A stretch of 45,959 nucleotides of DNA from a virus. Shown in pieces: positions 10,469-18,676 of this stretch (the first letter of the stretch is position 1; each line of letters opens with the position of its first letter). The stretch spans positions 1 to 45,959 of IMG/VR virus record IMGVR_UViG_3300031722_000052; one strand, written 5' to 3'. A program made the translations under genes and the position numbers. The notes below the pieces were generated by a model, which was not told the origin of the DNA, did no database searches, and saw only the letters and a list, made by a program, of their open reading frames with translations.

Positions 10469-10482
10469 GCTCGTCTCCAGAC

Positions 10483-10523
10483 AAAAAAAAAAAGCCAGCA
10501 TCTCCCGAAGGAAACACTGGCTT
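10483..10523 (-). terminator. Rho-independent terminator after the major capsid gene
   Basis: Read on the minus strand: an AAGCCAG...CTGGCTT hairpin with a TTCGGG-containing loop region, followed by an uninterrupted run of 11 U. It starts 17 nt past the capsid stop codon and ends just before the tail tubular A gene. T7 has its single strong class III terminator (T-phi) at the same place. It would raise capsid mRNA relative to downstream tail genes, which then depend on read-through. Confidence 0.92.
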
Positions 10524-10540
10524 GATTGTAGTTTATAGGC

Positions 10541-11512
10541 TTACTGCTTGAAGACAGCGCCGCAGATATCAGGACGACGTACCGAGACACCGAATGCCAT
10601 CCAGCTATCAATGTACCAAACCTTCTCTTCCTTGTTGAAGAAGACGTCCGAAACGAGCGGAATAGTCTCAGCAGCAAAGAGCGAACGTGGGTGCATGATA
10701 ACAGCAACGGCCTTGGCATCCTTAGCAGCAACGTTGTAAGCATTACCATTGCCGGGGTTCGACAAGTAGTGCTCAGTGTTAACAGCGCGAGGAATACGGG
10801 CAGTCTTACGGATAGGAGTATCATGCACAGTGGCAATCGTACCCTTAGCGTAATCGCCATTAGAAGCCGAGTAATCTTTGTTGGTCAGCTTGTTATTCTT
10901 AGACAGAGTATTATACTCAGTCGGACGAACAAGGACCACCATTTCCTCAGTCGGAACTTCTTCTTCTTCCATCTGGACAAGTACGTCAGTGATAGCCTGT
11001 TCAAGGATATCAGGATCGTTCTCATCACCAGCAGTCGTAAGCGTAATAGACTTACCAGCACCGATAGAGTTCTTATCAACACCGGCACCGAAGTCCGGAG
11101 CAGCCTGCTGAGCACCCTTGATAGCCATGATGATAAAAGCTTCATCAAAGAACTTACCCATCTGCTTACCGTGGTCTTCACCAAGGCGTGCACGAGCATC
11201 AAAGTCAGTCTGGAAGTCCAGAAGCAGAGAGCGAGTATCACGGGCGATAATAACGGTATCGACCGTAACAGTGATCTTACCGAATGGCGTAGCATCAGCA
11301 GGAGGACGTACACCGGGTACGAGCTTCTTGAGTGCAGTCTTGCCCATACGGCGTTCCATAGCAGTGTCGGTACCGCGAACCATTTTAATGTCCGCATAGT
11401 CCCGCATGATAGAGTCCTTAGCAAACTGGACTTCAACAGCGCCACCGTAATCGTTGATTAGCTGCGCGCGGTCAATGTCCGAAAGATTAGGACCTGGGAT
11501 TTCATAGCTCAT
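10541..11512 (-). CDS. Major capsid protein (T7 gp10-like)
   Basis: A 323-aa protein with the length and order of T7-like HK97-fold capsid proteins: it follows the scaffold gene and precedes the terminator and tail tube genes. Typical segments are the Q-F-A-K-D-S-I-M-R-D-Y region near residue 30, TVDTVIIARDTRSLLLDFQTD near 85-105, and GKQMGKFFDEAFIIMAIKGA near 120-135. An AAGGA site lies 8 nt before ATG, and a dedicated phage-type promoter sits 30-45 nt upstream. Codons end in C/G more often than in the neighbours, as expected for the most abundant virion protein. Confidence 0.95.
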   Translation of the reverse strand: MSYEIPGPNLSDIDRAQLINDYGGAVEVQFAKDSIMRDYADIKMVRGTDTAMERRMGKTALKKLVPGVRPPADATPFGKITVTVDTVIIARDTRSLLLDFQTDFDARARLGEDHGKQMGKFFDEAFIIMAIKGAQQAAPDFGAGVDKNSIGAGKSITLTTAGDENDPDILEQAITDVLVQMEEEEVPTEEMVVLVRPTEYNTLSKNNKLTNKDYSASNGDYAKGTIATVHDTPIRKTARIPRAVNTEHYLSNPGNGNAYNVAAKDAKAVAVIMHPRSLFAAETIPLVSDVFFNKEEKVWYIDSWMAFGVSVRRPDICGAVFKQ

Positions 11513-11540
11513 TATAATTCCTTCTTACGTAAGTAGTTAT

Positions 11541-11558
11541 TCCATATAGGGCCTAGTA
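11541..11558 (-). promoter_or_regulatory. Phage RNA polymerase promoter before the capsid gene
   Basis: The minus strand reads TACTAGGCCCTATATGGA followed by ATAACT. It shares the CCTATATGGA core with six other intergenic copies. It sits between the scaffold stop and the capsid start, the same place as T7 phi10. The core resembles T7-family initiator sequence (CACTATAGGGA), but this assignment is by motif recurrence and place only. Confidence 0.75.
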
Positions 11559-11562
11559 GCCC

Positions 11563-12474
11563 TTATAGTCCTTTAGCAATCCCTGCCTGACGACGCGCCC
11601 ATAGGACTTGTCGTACACTGTCGGGTTCCCGCGCTTTATGAGAAGCTTTCATAGCCAGATAATATTCTGACTGCTTCATAGGCGCACCAATATCATCCGT
11701 AGCCTGAGCAGCTGGTTTGCCTGCACTTGGGATAGGCTTAGCACTAGTAAGCTTAGAGTTCTTAGGGTCTGCATCATACAGAGCCTTAAGATTAGCAATA
11801 GCTGCCTGAGCAGCATCGCCACCAATCTGAATAGCCTTACGGGCATTCTCTGCCTTAGCATGGAATTCTTTGTCGGTTTTCTCTTTGGCCTGTGTCCACT
11901 CGCGCAGCTTAGTCCAATTAGCTTCGCCACCTACTGCCTCGAAGGCAGCATCTCGTGTAGCGTTCTGCTCTTTAAGCTCACCGTTGAAATAACTCTCAAC
12001 GCCTGCACGAACAAGAGCAGCCTTAGCAGCACCGAGACGGCTTTCGAGGATATCCCACTTGATAAGGCTGAGGTCGGACTTAGCAATAGCATCCTTGAAG
12101 ATGTCATTAGCTTCAACAGGCTTGATGCCTGCTTCCTTCATCAACTCGATAGCAGCATCAGCGTGCACATTGCCAGTCTCGACATATGCCTCTTTCCACG
12201 TACCATCGTCATTCTTCTCATCAGCTTCTGCGGCCTTCTTGTCAGCCTCAGCTTTATCGGCAGCAGCCTTATCAGCTACTTCCTTAGCCTTGTTCTCTGC
12301 ATCGATAGCAAGCTGATCCGGATCATCTGGCTTAGCCCGTTCCTTAGCGAGTTTAGCGGCAGCAGCATCTAGGTCAGCCTTACGACCATTGGCTAGAGTC
12401 TCCGCAGTAGCAGCCGCAGCAGCGGCTTCCTGTTCTGGTGTTAGAACTACTTCTTCTTTGACTTCATCAGCCAT
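11563..12474 (-). CDS. Scaffolding protein (T7 gp9-like)
   Basis: A 303-aa, strongly charged Ala/Lys/Glu/Asp-rich protein, mostly helical, with a long coiled coil in residues about 15-90 and a basic C-terminal tail (REPDSVRQVLWARRQAG). It lies between portal and major capsid genes, as in all T7-like phages (T7 gp9 is 307 aa). It would direct procapsid assembly and leave before maturation. The start overlaps the portal stop (TAATG). Confidence 0.92.
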   Translation of the reverse strand: MADEVKEEVVLTPEQEAAAAAATAETLANGRKADLDAAAAKLAKERAKPDDPDQLAIDAENKAKEVADKAAADKAEADKKAAEADEKNDDGTWKEAYVETGNVHADAAIELMKEAGIKPVEANDIFKDAIAKSDLSLIKWDILESRLGAAKAALVRAGVESYFNGELKEQNATRDAAFEAVGGEANWTKLREWTQAKEKTDKEFHAKAENARKAIQIGGDAAQAAIANLKALYDADPKNSKLTSAKPIPSAGKPAAQATDDIGAPMKQSEYYLAMKASHKAREPDSVRQVLWARRQAGIAKGL

Positions 12475-14105
12475 TATTGGTCTCCTTGTACAGCACCCTT
12501 AGCGACTTCCTTCTGGACACCGCCTTGAGCCTTAGTCTCTTCTAGTTTCTGTTGCTGGTCAGCCTCAGCCTGCGCTCTCTGGTCCATCTCAGTCTGTGTC
12601 ATAATCCAGCTTTCGCTATCTACTTCATGCAGCTGAGTGAGTACCTTAATGAATTGCGGCTTCTTAATAGCAGCAAGGATTTCAGGTGGAACAGTATTGA
12701 GCATAGCAAGGTCTTGCATGAACAGCCTAATATTGTATGCTTCACCAGCACGCGACAGACTATCCATACCAGTAATGATCTTAGGAACAATTCCGTCACC
12801 AACTCCATGGAAGTCAGTGTCATGCAGAGCAATCATAGCAGTAGCATATTGCCACGTAGCTGCTAGACGACTGTAGATACCTGAGTTACTTGTCTCAAGT
12901 TCATCTACGTTCTGCTGAATTTCCTGGGCCGTAACACGCTCTGCATCTCTTGTGAGGTCTGAGGTCAGCATAAAGGCAGCAGCAATCTGCTTCTCATAGC
13001 GTTCGATCATAGCCTGAATGAACTGTGCTTCTGACAACTTGTCAAACTTAGCAGTTCCGATAGCGTCAGGTGTACCGGCATGATAACTACCGGATGCCGA
13101 TGCTTCGAGACGATTGATGTCAATCATACTCTTAGGGTCTACGAAGATTTTAATATCGCCCATAACAGCAGCGATATTAAGTAGTGAATTGCTTAGTACA
13201 TTAATTGCGTGGAATGCACCAGCGTAGTCCGCCACCAACCCTCTACCGTAGTCTTCTCCCTGCACCATATTCCATACCAATGGTACCCATCGGCATTCCG
13301 TCTTTGTGTATGAGGCATCAACATCAAGTTTGACATCGTCCGCGTATTGGGTAACATGGTACTTACCGTCATCATGTAGTTTAACGCTAGTATAAATAGT
13401 AACGTTCGTATCATGCTGATAATCCTTATTCCCTTTATGCAGGCGTTTGAATGCAGCATCGGCGGTAAGCTGATCTTGCACGTCTTTGCTAAACGTTTCG
13501 AATGCTCTCTGATCTCTAGTCATCATCTCGACTACTTCACCAGCTACATCGCGGCATACGGAGAAGTTACGTAGATTGTATACCTGCACAGGGGACTTAT
13601 CCTCAGGAAAGTATACCAGACTATTGCCAGTGATAATAAGCTGCTTAGCTACGTTGATAGCCTCAGGTCTAAAGTGTACCATGTCGAGGTGATCCTCTAC
13701 ACGATGCTCTGCTTTAAGCAATTCACCTTCTGCTGCTGTAACCTGTACCTCTAACTTTTGCTTAAGGTCATCAGGGTCTCCAGCAGGATCATCAGCTTTC
13801 ATAGCCTTCTCGATAATGTCTCTCATCTCCTGATCGATTGTCAGGCGGAAGAACAGACTCTTAGCAGGGAACAGCGTACTGATAATCTTATTAGCGAGGT
13901 GGTTAGTACCTTTCGCGCCAATACTGTCTTGGGCTATTGGTAAAGCCTCTGTAGCAACACTTGTGCTATCTAGTGGGAAGACATAAGGAAGCGTCCATCG
14001 GGCATACTGTTCACAGTACGTCAAGATCGAAGTCTTCTTGGTCTTAAGTTGTTCCCATCTATGCGAGAGGCTCTTCTCGATTTCGGTCTTGACGGTGTAT
14101 GACAT
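12474..14105 (-). CDS. Portal protein (T7 gp8-like head-tail connector)
   Basis: A 543-aa protein (T7 gp8 is 536 aa). It has the N-terminal EIEKSLSHRWEQLKTKK...TLPYVFP, LPIAQDSIGAKGTNHLANKI and LFPAKSLFFRL segments typical of Podoviridae portal proteins, and a Gln-rich C-terminal tail. It forms the dodecameric DNA channel at one capsid vertex and docks terminase. It directly precedes scaffold and capsid, and its start overlaps the preceding stop (TAATG). Confidence 0.95.
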   Translation of the reverse strand: MSYTVKTEIEKSLSHRWEQLKTKKTSILTYCEQYARWTLPYVFPLDSTSVATEALPIAQDSIGAKGTNHLANKIISTLFPAKSLFFRLTIDQEMRDIIEKAMKADDPAGDPDDLKQKLEVQVTAAEGELLKAEHRVEDHLDMVHFRPEAINVAKQLIITGNSLVYFPEDKSPVQVYNLRNFSVCRDVAGEVVEMMTRDQRAFETFSKDVQDQLTADAAFKRLHKGNKDYQHDTNVTIYTSVKLHDDGKYHVTQYADDVKLDVDASYTKTECRWVPLVWNMVQGEDYGRGLVADYAGAFHAINVLSNSLLNIAAVMGDIKIFVDPKSMIDINRLEASASGSYHAGTPDAIGTAKFDKLSEAQFIQAMIERYEKQIAAAFMLTSDLTRDAERVTAQEIQQNVDELETSNSGIYSRLAATWQYATAMIALHDTDFHGVGDGIVPKIITGMDSLSRAGEAYNIRLFMQDLAMLNTVPPEILAAIKKPQFIKVLTQLHEVDSESWIMTQTEMDQRAQAEADQQQKLEETKAQGGVQKEVAKGAVQGDQ

Positions 14106-14329
14106 TACAGACTAAGCCCCGCTACTACTGCGCTAGACCTCTTGGGCGATGTACCTATCTTAACCCGACCACTAGGGTCAGTACCAGTAGGAGCCGAAGA
14201 TGCAAGCAGATCAGAGTTCTTTATAATAGGTGCGGCAACAGAGTCAGCAACATTACCGACAGGAGTTGCTAGTGGAGTAGGCTTAGCTGCACCGCCTCCA
14301 AGCAATCCTTTAAATAGTTCTTTGCACAT
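14105..14329 (-). CDS. Small virion/tail-assembly protein, T7 gp7.3-like position
   Basis: A 74-aa protein directly upstream of portal. It starts MCKELFKGLLGGGAA, then a Pro/Ala/Thr/Ser-rich middle, and ends with a basic SGRVKIGTSPKRSSAVVAGLSL tail. The SGRxK...S C-terminal pattern and place recall T7 gp7.3 (99 aa, virion protein needed for tail assembly). Similarity is in pattern, not clear homology. Its stop overlaps the portal start; 6 nt separate it from the preceding gene. Confidence 0.6.
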   Translation of the reverse strand: MCKELFKGLLGGGAAKPTPLATPVGNVADSVAAPIIKNSDLLASSAPTGTDPSGRVKIGTSPKRSSAVVAGLSL

Positions 14330-14335
14330 AATACC

Positions 14336-14608
14336 TCACAATACTAGATCAACTGACTTACCAAGTCCGCCTACGGGCTTTCCAAAAGTCCGTTTCTCTA
14401 CGGTTGGTGTCAGCGTCGGATTGTTGGTCGTGGCTGTAGTGTTATCATCTTGTCCGTTACCTACGCGTACCGTAGCATTCGGGGCTCTCACCGCATCAGG
14501 TGTAGCAGCTGGAATGGGTGGCGGTTTAGCAGGTTTAGGAGCAAGGGCTGCTGAGCCTAAGGTGGCAGCACCACCAATCAAAGCAGTCAGGGTAATCGGG
14601 TCGCACAT
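14336..14608 (-). CDS. Small virion-associated protein, T7 gp6.7-like position
   Basis: A 90-aa protein starting MCDPITLTALIGGAATLGSAAL, a hydrophobic Gly/Ala segment right after an MCDP N-terminus that is common in small podovirus virion proteins. The rest is Pro/Thr/Asn-rich and probably disordered, ending KPVGGLGKSVDLVL. T7 gp6.7 (an ejected virion protein) sits at the equivalent place. The gene start overlaps the acetyltransferase stop (TAATG). The function is inferred from position only. Confidence 0.6.
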   Translation of the reverse strand: MCDPITLTALIGGAATLGSAALAPKPAKPPPIPAATPDAVRAPNATVRVGNGQDDNTTATTNNPTLTPTVEKRTFGKPVGGLGKSVDLVL

Positions 14609-15057
14609 TATGGCCTCATGACTACGCCGTGCTTATCTCTCTTAAATCCAGCAGCTTCATACAAAGCTAATACTCTGTCTGCATCTACAATATCGAGGGA
14701 CACGCCGGCATGAATAGAGTGAGGTGCATAGGTCTTAGCGAGTTCTACGTACTCTTTGATAAGTCTAAGTCCAGTAGATGAACCACGAATAGACTCTGGA
14801 ACCCAGAACATCATCTCGTGAACTTCTACTCGGTTAGCATACCAAGGACGATTAACAGTAGCCAATAAGAACGAGGGTGAGTAATTATCTGTCACACCGA
14901 TTAGAACACCGGATAGCATATAATTAGTCAATTGCTCTTTGACATAGTCTACATCGTCAGGTACATCAGCAAAGTATTCACTCTGCTTTGGCAACGCTCT
15001 AAGCTCTTGCACTACCCACGGGATATCAGACAGAACTAGTGGACGACACTTTGGCAT
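14608..15057 (-). CDS. GNAT-family N-acetyltransferase-like protein
   Basis: A 149-aa protein with GNAT layout: N-terminal strand and helix (PLVLSDIPWVVQELRAL), a central strand EVHEMMFWV, a likely acetyl-CoA loop ESIRGSSTGLRLIKEYVELA near residues 87-108, and the late LYEAAGFKRDKHGVVM motif that ends many GNAT domains. Acetyltransferases are often found between RNA polymerase and portal genes in phiKMV-like phages; their target is generally unknown. It overlaps the 64-aa gene upstream by 32 nt. Confidence 0.72.
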   Translation of the reverse strand: MPKCRPLVLSDIPWVVQELRALPKQSEYFADVPDDVDYVKEQLTNYMLSGVLIGVTDNYSPSFLLATVNRPWYANRVEVHEMMFWVPESIRGSSTGLRLIKEYVELAKTYAPHSIHAGVSLDIVDADRVLALYEAAGFKRDKHGVVMRP

Positions 15058-15220
15058 GGGTCTTGATCCATTCTATAATATATTGCTGACCAGCTCTAAA
15101 TGCTACATCAGCAGTCTCGTCTCCGGGCTTCCACATAGCTTCTTCCATAGAGAACGTAGTCCTCAATCGATCATAGAAGTCTTCCGAGATATCAGCAAAG
15201 TTAAGTCTGGCGATCTGCAT
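15026..15220 (-). CDS. Small conserved-looking protein of unknown function
   Basis: A 64-aa ORF starting MQIARLNFADISEDFYDRL with an AGGAGA site 6 nt upstream. It overlaps the upstream 54-aa gene by 20 nt and the acetyltransferase gene by 32 nt. The sequence is mixed, helical and soluble, with RAGQQYIIEWIKTH near the end. I do not recognise a family. Confidence 0.65.
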   Translation of the reverse strand: MQIARLNFADISEDFYDRLRTTFSMEEAMWKPGDETADVAFRAGQQYIIEWIKTHAKVSSTSSV

Positions 15221-15365
15221 CCGTGATCTCCTGTGGGTTAACTATCAGTTCGTACAAGTCCTCTTCAATAAGAAAATCTTTAAGTACAGGAGGTAAGTCC
15301 ATGCCTCTCGCTACGAACCCGATAGCAGTCAATACCTTATCTTCACCAGATAGGTCTTCATACAT
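15201..15365 (-). CDS. Small acidic protein, first gene of the late region
   Basis: A 54-aa ORF starting MYEDLSGEDKVLTAIG, with TAGGAGA 7 nt before the ATG. It follows the promoter at 15388-15406 and overlaps the next gene by 20 nt. Its short acidic sequence has the repeated hydrophobic spacing of a helical protein (VLTAIGFVARGM, VLKDFLIEEDLYELIV). The frame, RBS and promoter distance support a real gene; the function is unknown. Confidence 0.65.
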   Translation of the reverse strand: MYEDLSGEDKVLTAIGFVARGMDLPPVLKDFLIEEDLYELIVNPQEITDADRQT

Positions 15366-15387
15366 TGGGCTTCTCCTAAGTTAGTAT

Positions 15388-15406
15388 TCCATATGGGACA
15401 TACTAC
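15388..15406 (-). promoter_or_regulatory. Phage RNA polymerase promoter opening the late region
   Basis: The minus strand reads GTAGTATGTCCCATATGGA, a variant of the recurrent motif (C replaces T in the core CCTATATGGA). It lies in the 53-nt gap between the RNA polymerase stop and the first late gene. Confidence 0.72.
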
Positions 15407-15418
15407 TTAGGATATAGC

Positions 15419-17875
15419 TTAACCGAAGAAAAACTCACTCTCCATTACCTTAGTAATATCGAGACTGCCTTTGACCGGCATAGGGGGCATCTCGGTCTTA
15501 GAGATAAGCTCCTGCCAGTTCTTGAAGTCTGCAAGCGGATCGCGGTCTTGATACTCCTTGACAAAGCACTGTCGGATAATCCTATGCAGCTTGTCTGTGT
15601 CTGCGGCGTGCGTACCGTAGTCATCGTGAATAACTGCTAAACTCGTAATGCCATGTTCCGCTGCCATTCGTGAAGTGGCGCGAAGATGCGCTGCGTCCTG
15701 TGAGTGGACGAAGTTCGGTGCTACACCGTTCCGTTGTGCTGCCTTGTTGAGCTTCTCCGTATAGTTCCCTACCTTCACGAAGAAAGTGCCAGCCAACTGT
15801 GTATTGATCCGGCTGAGTTCTATCTCCCTTTCGTACAGGTGAACCACGAAGCCATCTGAGGTCTTCCACGATACTCCTAAGCCTAACTTCGACATGGCTG
15901 TAGAGCATTTCTGCAGCCAGTCCATACCCTGCCTCGCTGCGATCACTACTTCTCCAATGGAAGACCACAGCAGGGGAGTTAGGGCAACTGAGGCCCGGAA
16001 GGCATATAGCTTCCCAAAGAAGTCCTTGTTCTCCGAAGTCACTGCATCGCATATGTATCCAGTACAGCTCTGACGCGTAGACCCATAAGGCATGGTCATC
16101 ACTGGACGCTTTGCGACGCCTCTCGGCAACTTCCCTTGTCCGTATGTATTCGCGAACTCTATCCATTGTTTAAATACCTCTGCCTCAGGCTCTAGTGCCT
16201 TAGCCTTTACCTTGTTGAAACATACGTCAGCTACTATTCGGTAGATGTCTGAGGGTACTGGCCCGGGCAACAGGTTAGTTGCTTGACCGCCCTTCTCATC
16301 TCGTAGCATTGCAGAAAAGTGTTGAAGTCCGTTACATGATCCGTCCAAGCCAATCGGCAGATAGGACACGAACTCTTCTGGACTTCTACCGACCAGTCTT
16401 CCATCGTACATGGCTTTGTATTCAAACAGCCACGCGAGAAACTGGTAGGGCTTATCGGCCTTACCCCATACTTCTGTATAAGCGAGTGGGTCACTAGCTG
16501 CTCTAATAAAATGCTCGTGGTTGTCATCTACCCACTTAACCCTTTCATGATTGTCTACCTTGTCGAAGCCGTACTTGTTCGCGCCGTGGACCTTGTGCCA
16601 GAAAAGGCCCCTCACGCCCACAGGCTTGCCCGCTGAGAAGCGAAGCATCCCTTTGGCTACGTCAGGGCCTTGCGGGGAGAAACCGCTTGTGGCGGCGTAC
16701 ATGCGACCCCGGAAATCCAAGGTCCATACATACCAGAACTTATCGTACTGTGCGTAGTCACTAGCTACCCGCATGATACGGGCTACCTGTAAGCACTTGC
16801 TCTGACGCTCACGCTCATTAGTGTAGGTCTCAGATGTCTCACGCTTCCACTGTACGAACTGAGCGTACTGCTCAGGCGTCATTTCTTCTTTCTTAGTCTC
16901 AGGGAAAGGGCTAGGCTGTGCTACCAACGGCACTGATCCCGGCATACCTATCTGCATATTCATAGCCCACACAGTACGGATAACTTCTAACACCTTAGTA
17001 TTTACAGACCACTCAGTCTGCTGAATGATATTAACAGCTTCAATAACCTTAGTCAGGTCTGTCTTCTGCAGTATCTTCTTATGCTTAGGATGCTTAGTAA
17101 GTACCATGCGCGTAGAGTTACGGAGTGCCGGAGAGTAATAGCCTCCCTGATCCATGGCAGTCCATGGGTCTGGCGGTATAACACACGGTGCCTTGTCTGG
17201 ATACATAAGGCTAGCTGCCTCATCGTACTCATTGATCCAGTCTAGTGCTGCCTGTGTAGGCTGTAGCTTAACTACTGTCTTACCCTTAACGTAATGTGTA
17301 GTCTTGGTTACAAGATCAGAACAACGTAGAATAACATCAAGTAGGCGCATACCAACATCAACGCGCTCAGAAGTCGACCAACTAATCCAGTTGTCCTCGT
17401 TCGTGTTTGCGGAGTGAGTGAGCACCCGGTGCATGTATCGATAGTCTTTAGTACCTTTACGCTTGAAGTCCTGAATGATCTGGTCATAGTAACCAGCAAA
17501 CTTATCTTGGAACTTAGTAAAGCGTATCTCATCTTCAATCATCCTTCCAATACTGGAGGCAATGGTTGTAGGTGTTGCATACAAGGTGAAGTGATTAAAC
17601 AGCTGCTGTAGGGCAATGAAGACTGCCTTCTGTGCATCGATCTGCACAAGGTGCGCATGAGCCCTAGCCATTACCCTAGCACCCTTCTTGGCAGTGAGCC
17701 TATTAAGCTCTTCTACCATAGGGTCTATGTACTGTGCCATAAGGCGCCGAGCATACCCGGTCTCAGCGCCTCGCTTCTTATCTTCTGCAGCTTCCTTACT
17801 CTTATTGTACGCATCTACTCCACGGCTAACCATGGCCTTCTCTAGTTCCAACTGCAGTTCGATATCAGGCGTCAT
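15419..17875 (-). CDS. Single-subunit DNA-directed RNA polymerase (T7 gp1-like)
   Basis: An 818-aa protein. I set the start at MTPDIELQ (17875), after AAGGG, 1 nt past the stop of the endonuclease VII gene; the upstream extension is basic filler. T7-family motifs are clear: LDFRGRMYA with PQGPDVAKGMLRF; motif A IGLDGSCNGLQHFSAMLRD (catalytic Asp511); motif B GVAKRPVMTMPYG (Lys589, Tyr597); motif C FVHSQDAAHLRAT (Asp727) and IHDDYGTHAAD. The C-terminus ESEFFFG matches the T7 'foot' ESDFAFA. It transcribes middle and late genes from the recurrent CCTATATGGA promoters. Lying after DNA replication genes and right before virion genes, it defines a phiKMV-type order. Confidence 0.97.
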   Translation of the reverse strand: MTPDIELQLELEKAMVSRGVDAYNKSKEAAEDKKRGAETGYARRLMAQYIDPMVEELNRLTAKKGARVMARAHAHLVQIDAQKAVFIALQQLFNHFTLYATPTTIASSIGRMIEDEIRFTKFQDKFAGYYDQIIQDFKRKGTKDYRYMHRVLTHSANTNEDNWISWSTSERVDVGMRLLDVILRCSDLVTKTTHYVKGKTVVKLQPTQAALDWINEYDEAASLMYPDKAPCVIPPDPWTAMDQGGYYSPALRNSTRMVLTKHPKHKKILQKTDLTKVIEAVNIIQQTEWSVNTKVLEVIRTVWAMNMQIGMPGSVPLVAQPSPFPETKKEEMTPEQYAQFVQWKRETSETYTNERERQSKCLQVARIMRVASDYAQYDKFWYVWTLDFRGRMYAATSGFSPQGPDVAKGMLRFSAGKPVGVRGLFWHKVHGANKYGFDKVDNHERVKWVDDNHEHFIRAASDPLAYTEVWGKADKPYQFLAWLFEYKAMYDGRLVGRSPEEFVSYLPIGLDGSCNGLQHFSAMLRDEKGGQATNLLPGPVPSDIYRIVADVCFNKVKAKALEPEAEVFKQWIEFANTYGQGKLPRGVAKRPVMTMPYGSTRQSCTGYICDAVTSENKDFFGKLYAFRASVALTPLLWSSIGEVVIAARQGMDWLQKCSTAMSKLGLGVSWKTSDGFVVHLYEREIELSRINTQLAGTFFVKVGNYTEKLNKAAQRNGVAPNFVHSQDAAHLRATSRMAAEHGITSLAVIHDDYGTHAADTDKLHRIIRQCFVKEYQDRDPLADFKNWQELISKTEMPPMPVKGSLDITKVMESEFFFG

Positions 17876-17876
17876 G

Positions 17877-18251
17877 TCAACCCTTCTTTGTTTTCGCTCT
17901 CGCCTTACGCGCCTTAGTATTCCTAAGGATACGCTTCTCATCCTCGTCCCTATGTGTAGGATACAGAAACTGGTTAGGGTTAGCCTTGTATTTAATCCAA
18001 TATAGGATCAGCCGACCTAGCCACTCAACACCTGCGCCTCTGCCCCATCGAACAAGAATGTTCTTGATCTTACCCTCCATACCATTACAGGCTCTACAGA
18101 GAACACCTCTACATTGTCCTGTAACGTGGTCATGATCCATGACACCTGTAGAGGTTGTAAGGCCTCGTTGGCAGATAGCGCAGATGTTACCCTGCTTAGC
18201 TAGCAGGGCTTGCTTGACTATCGGTAACTCCTTGAGTGTCAGGCGTCTCAT
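17877..18251 (-). CDS. Recombination endonuclease VII-like HNH nuclease
   Basis: A 124-aa protein with CAICQR near residue 24, then MDHDHVTGQCRGVLCRACN, which is the zinc-binding CxxC/CxxC and DHDH catalytic core of T4 endonuclease VII. The C-terminal tail is very basic. This enzyme resolves branched DNA before packaging and replaces T7 gp3 in phiKMV-like phages. GGAGG lies 6 nt before ATG; the gene ends 1 nt before the RNA polymerase start. Confidence 0.93.
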   Translation of the reverse strand: MRRLTLKELPIVKQALLAKQGNICAICQRGLTTSTGVMDHDHVTGQCRGVLCRACNGMEGKIKNILVRWGRGAGVEWLGRLILYWIKYKANPNQFLYPTHRDEDEKRILRNTKARKARAKTKKG

Positions 18252-18510
18252 TCAGGGCCTCCGTCTTATGTTGCACAAAGTACATCATTGGTTCAGTGTG
18301 CTTCTTAACGATAGTCATAAGACTGCGCTGTTCTCTAGTACTTAGCTGCCGGAACAGATAGGACTTAACCCACTGCCTAAGGATGCGGCGTACTCGACGA
18401 CGATCAACGTTATCATTAGAGCTAACCAGAGCATAGTTTCTACTGACCGACCCGTCTGCGTTAGTGTCCAAGAATGGAACCTGTACCACAAAGCCATGTT
18501 CATACCGCAT
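18196..18510 (-). CDS. Basic protein of unknown function
   Basis: A 104-aa ORF starting MRYEHGFVVQVPFLD with a basic middle (RRRVRRILRQWVKSYLFRQL) and polar tail. It overlaps the preceding small gene by 11 nt and the endonuclease VII gene by 56 nt; the long 3' overlap means the C-terminus is the least certain part. It sits among DNA-processing genes, but no motif indicates a role. Confidence 0.6.
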   Translation of the reverse strand: MRYEHGFVVQVPFLDTNADGSVSRNYALVSSNDNVDRRRVRRILRQWVKSYLFRQLSTREQRSLMTIVKKHTEPMMYFVQHKTEALNETPDTQGVTDSQASPAS

Positions 18511-18676
18511 TCTGGTTAGCCTGATATTCTTTCAGACCCTCGCACTTAGTAGTAGCATTTTCTTCTGTATCGAATGGACCATAAGGATGCTCTTTATCAT
18601 CCGTGAAGTACCAGCCCGGCAACCGCTTCTCGTCTTCACCGGCAACTACCTTGTATACAATAAACGCTCTATCCAT
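18500..18676 (-). CDS. Small hypothetical protein
   Basis: A 58-aa ORF starting MDRAFIVYKVVAGEDEK, chosen over an upstream in-frame start because AAGGAG lies 7 nt before this ATG. It overlaps the exonuclease stop by 8 nt. The protein is small, acidic and aromatic (GWYFTDDKEHPYGPFDTEE), with a shape seen in many phage proteins of unknown role. Confidence 0.65.
   Translation of the reverse strand: MDRAFIVYKVVAGEDEKRLPGWYFTDDKEHPYGPFDTEENATTKCEGLKEYQANQNAV

Noticed and set aside
10691-11461. 256-aa plus-strand ORF opposite the major capsid gene
   Set aside because: Shadow of the capsid gene; its composition is Ser/Arg/Leu-rich as expected of antisense reading.
15621-16166. 181-aa minus-strand ORF within the RNA polymerase gene
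   Set aside because: Alternative frame of conserved RNA polymerase motifs, no start signal.
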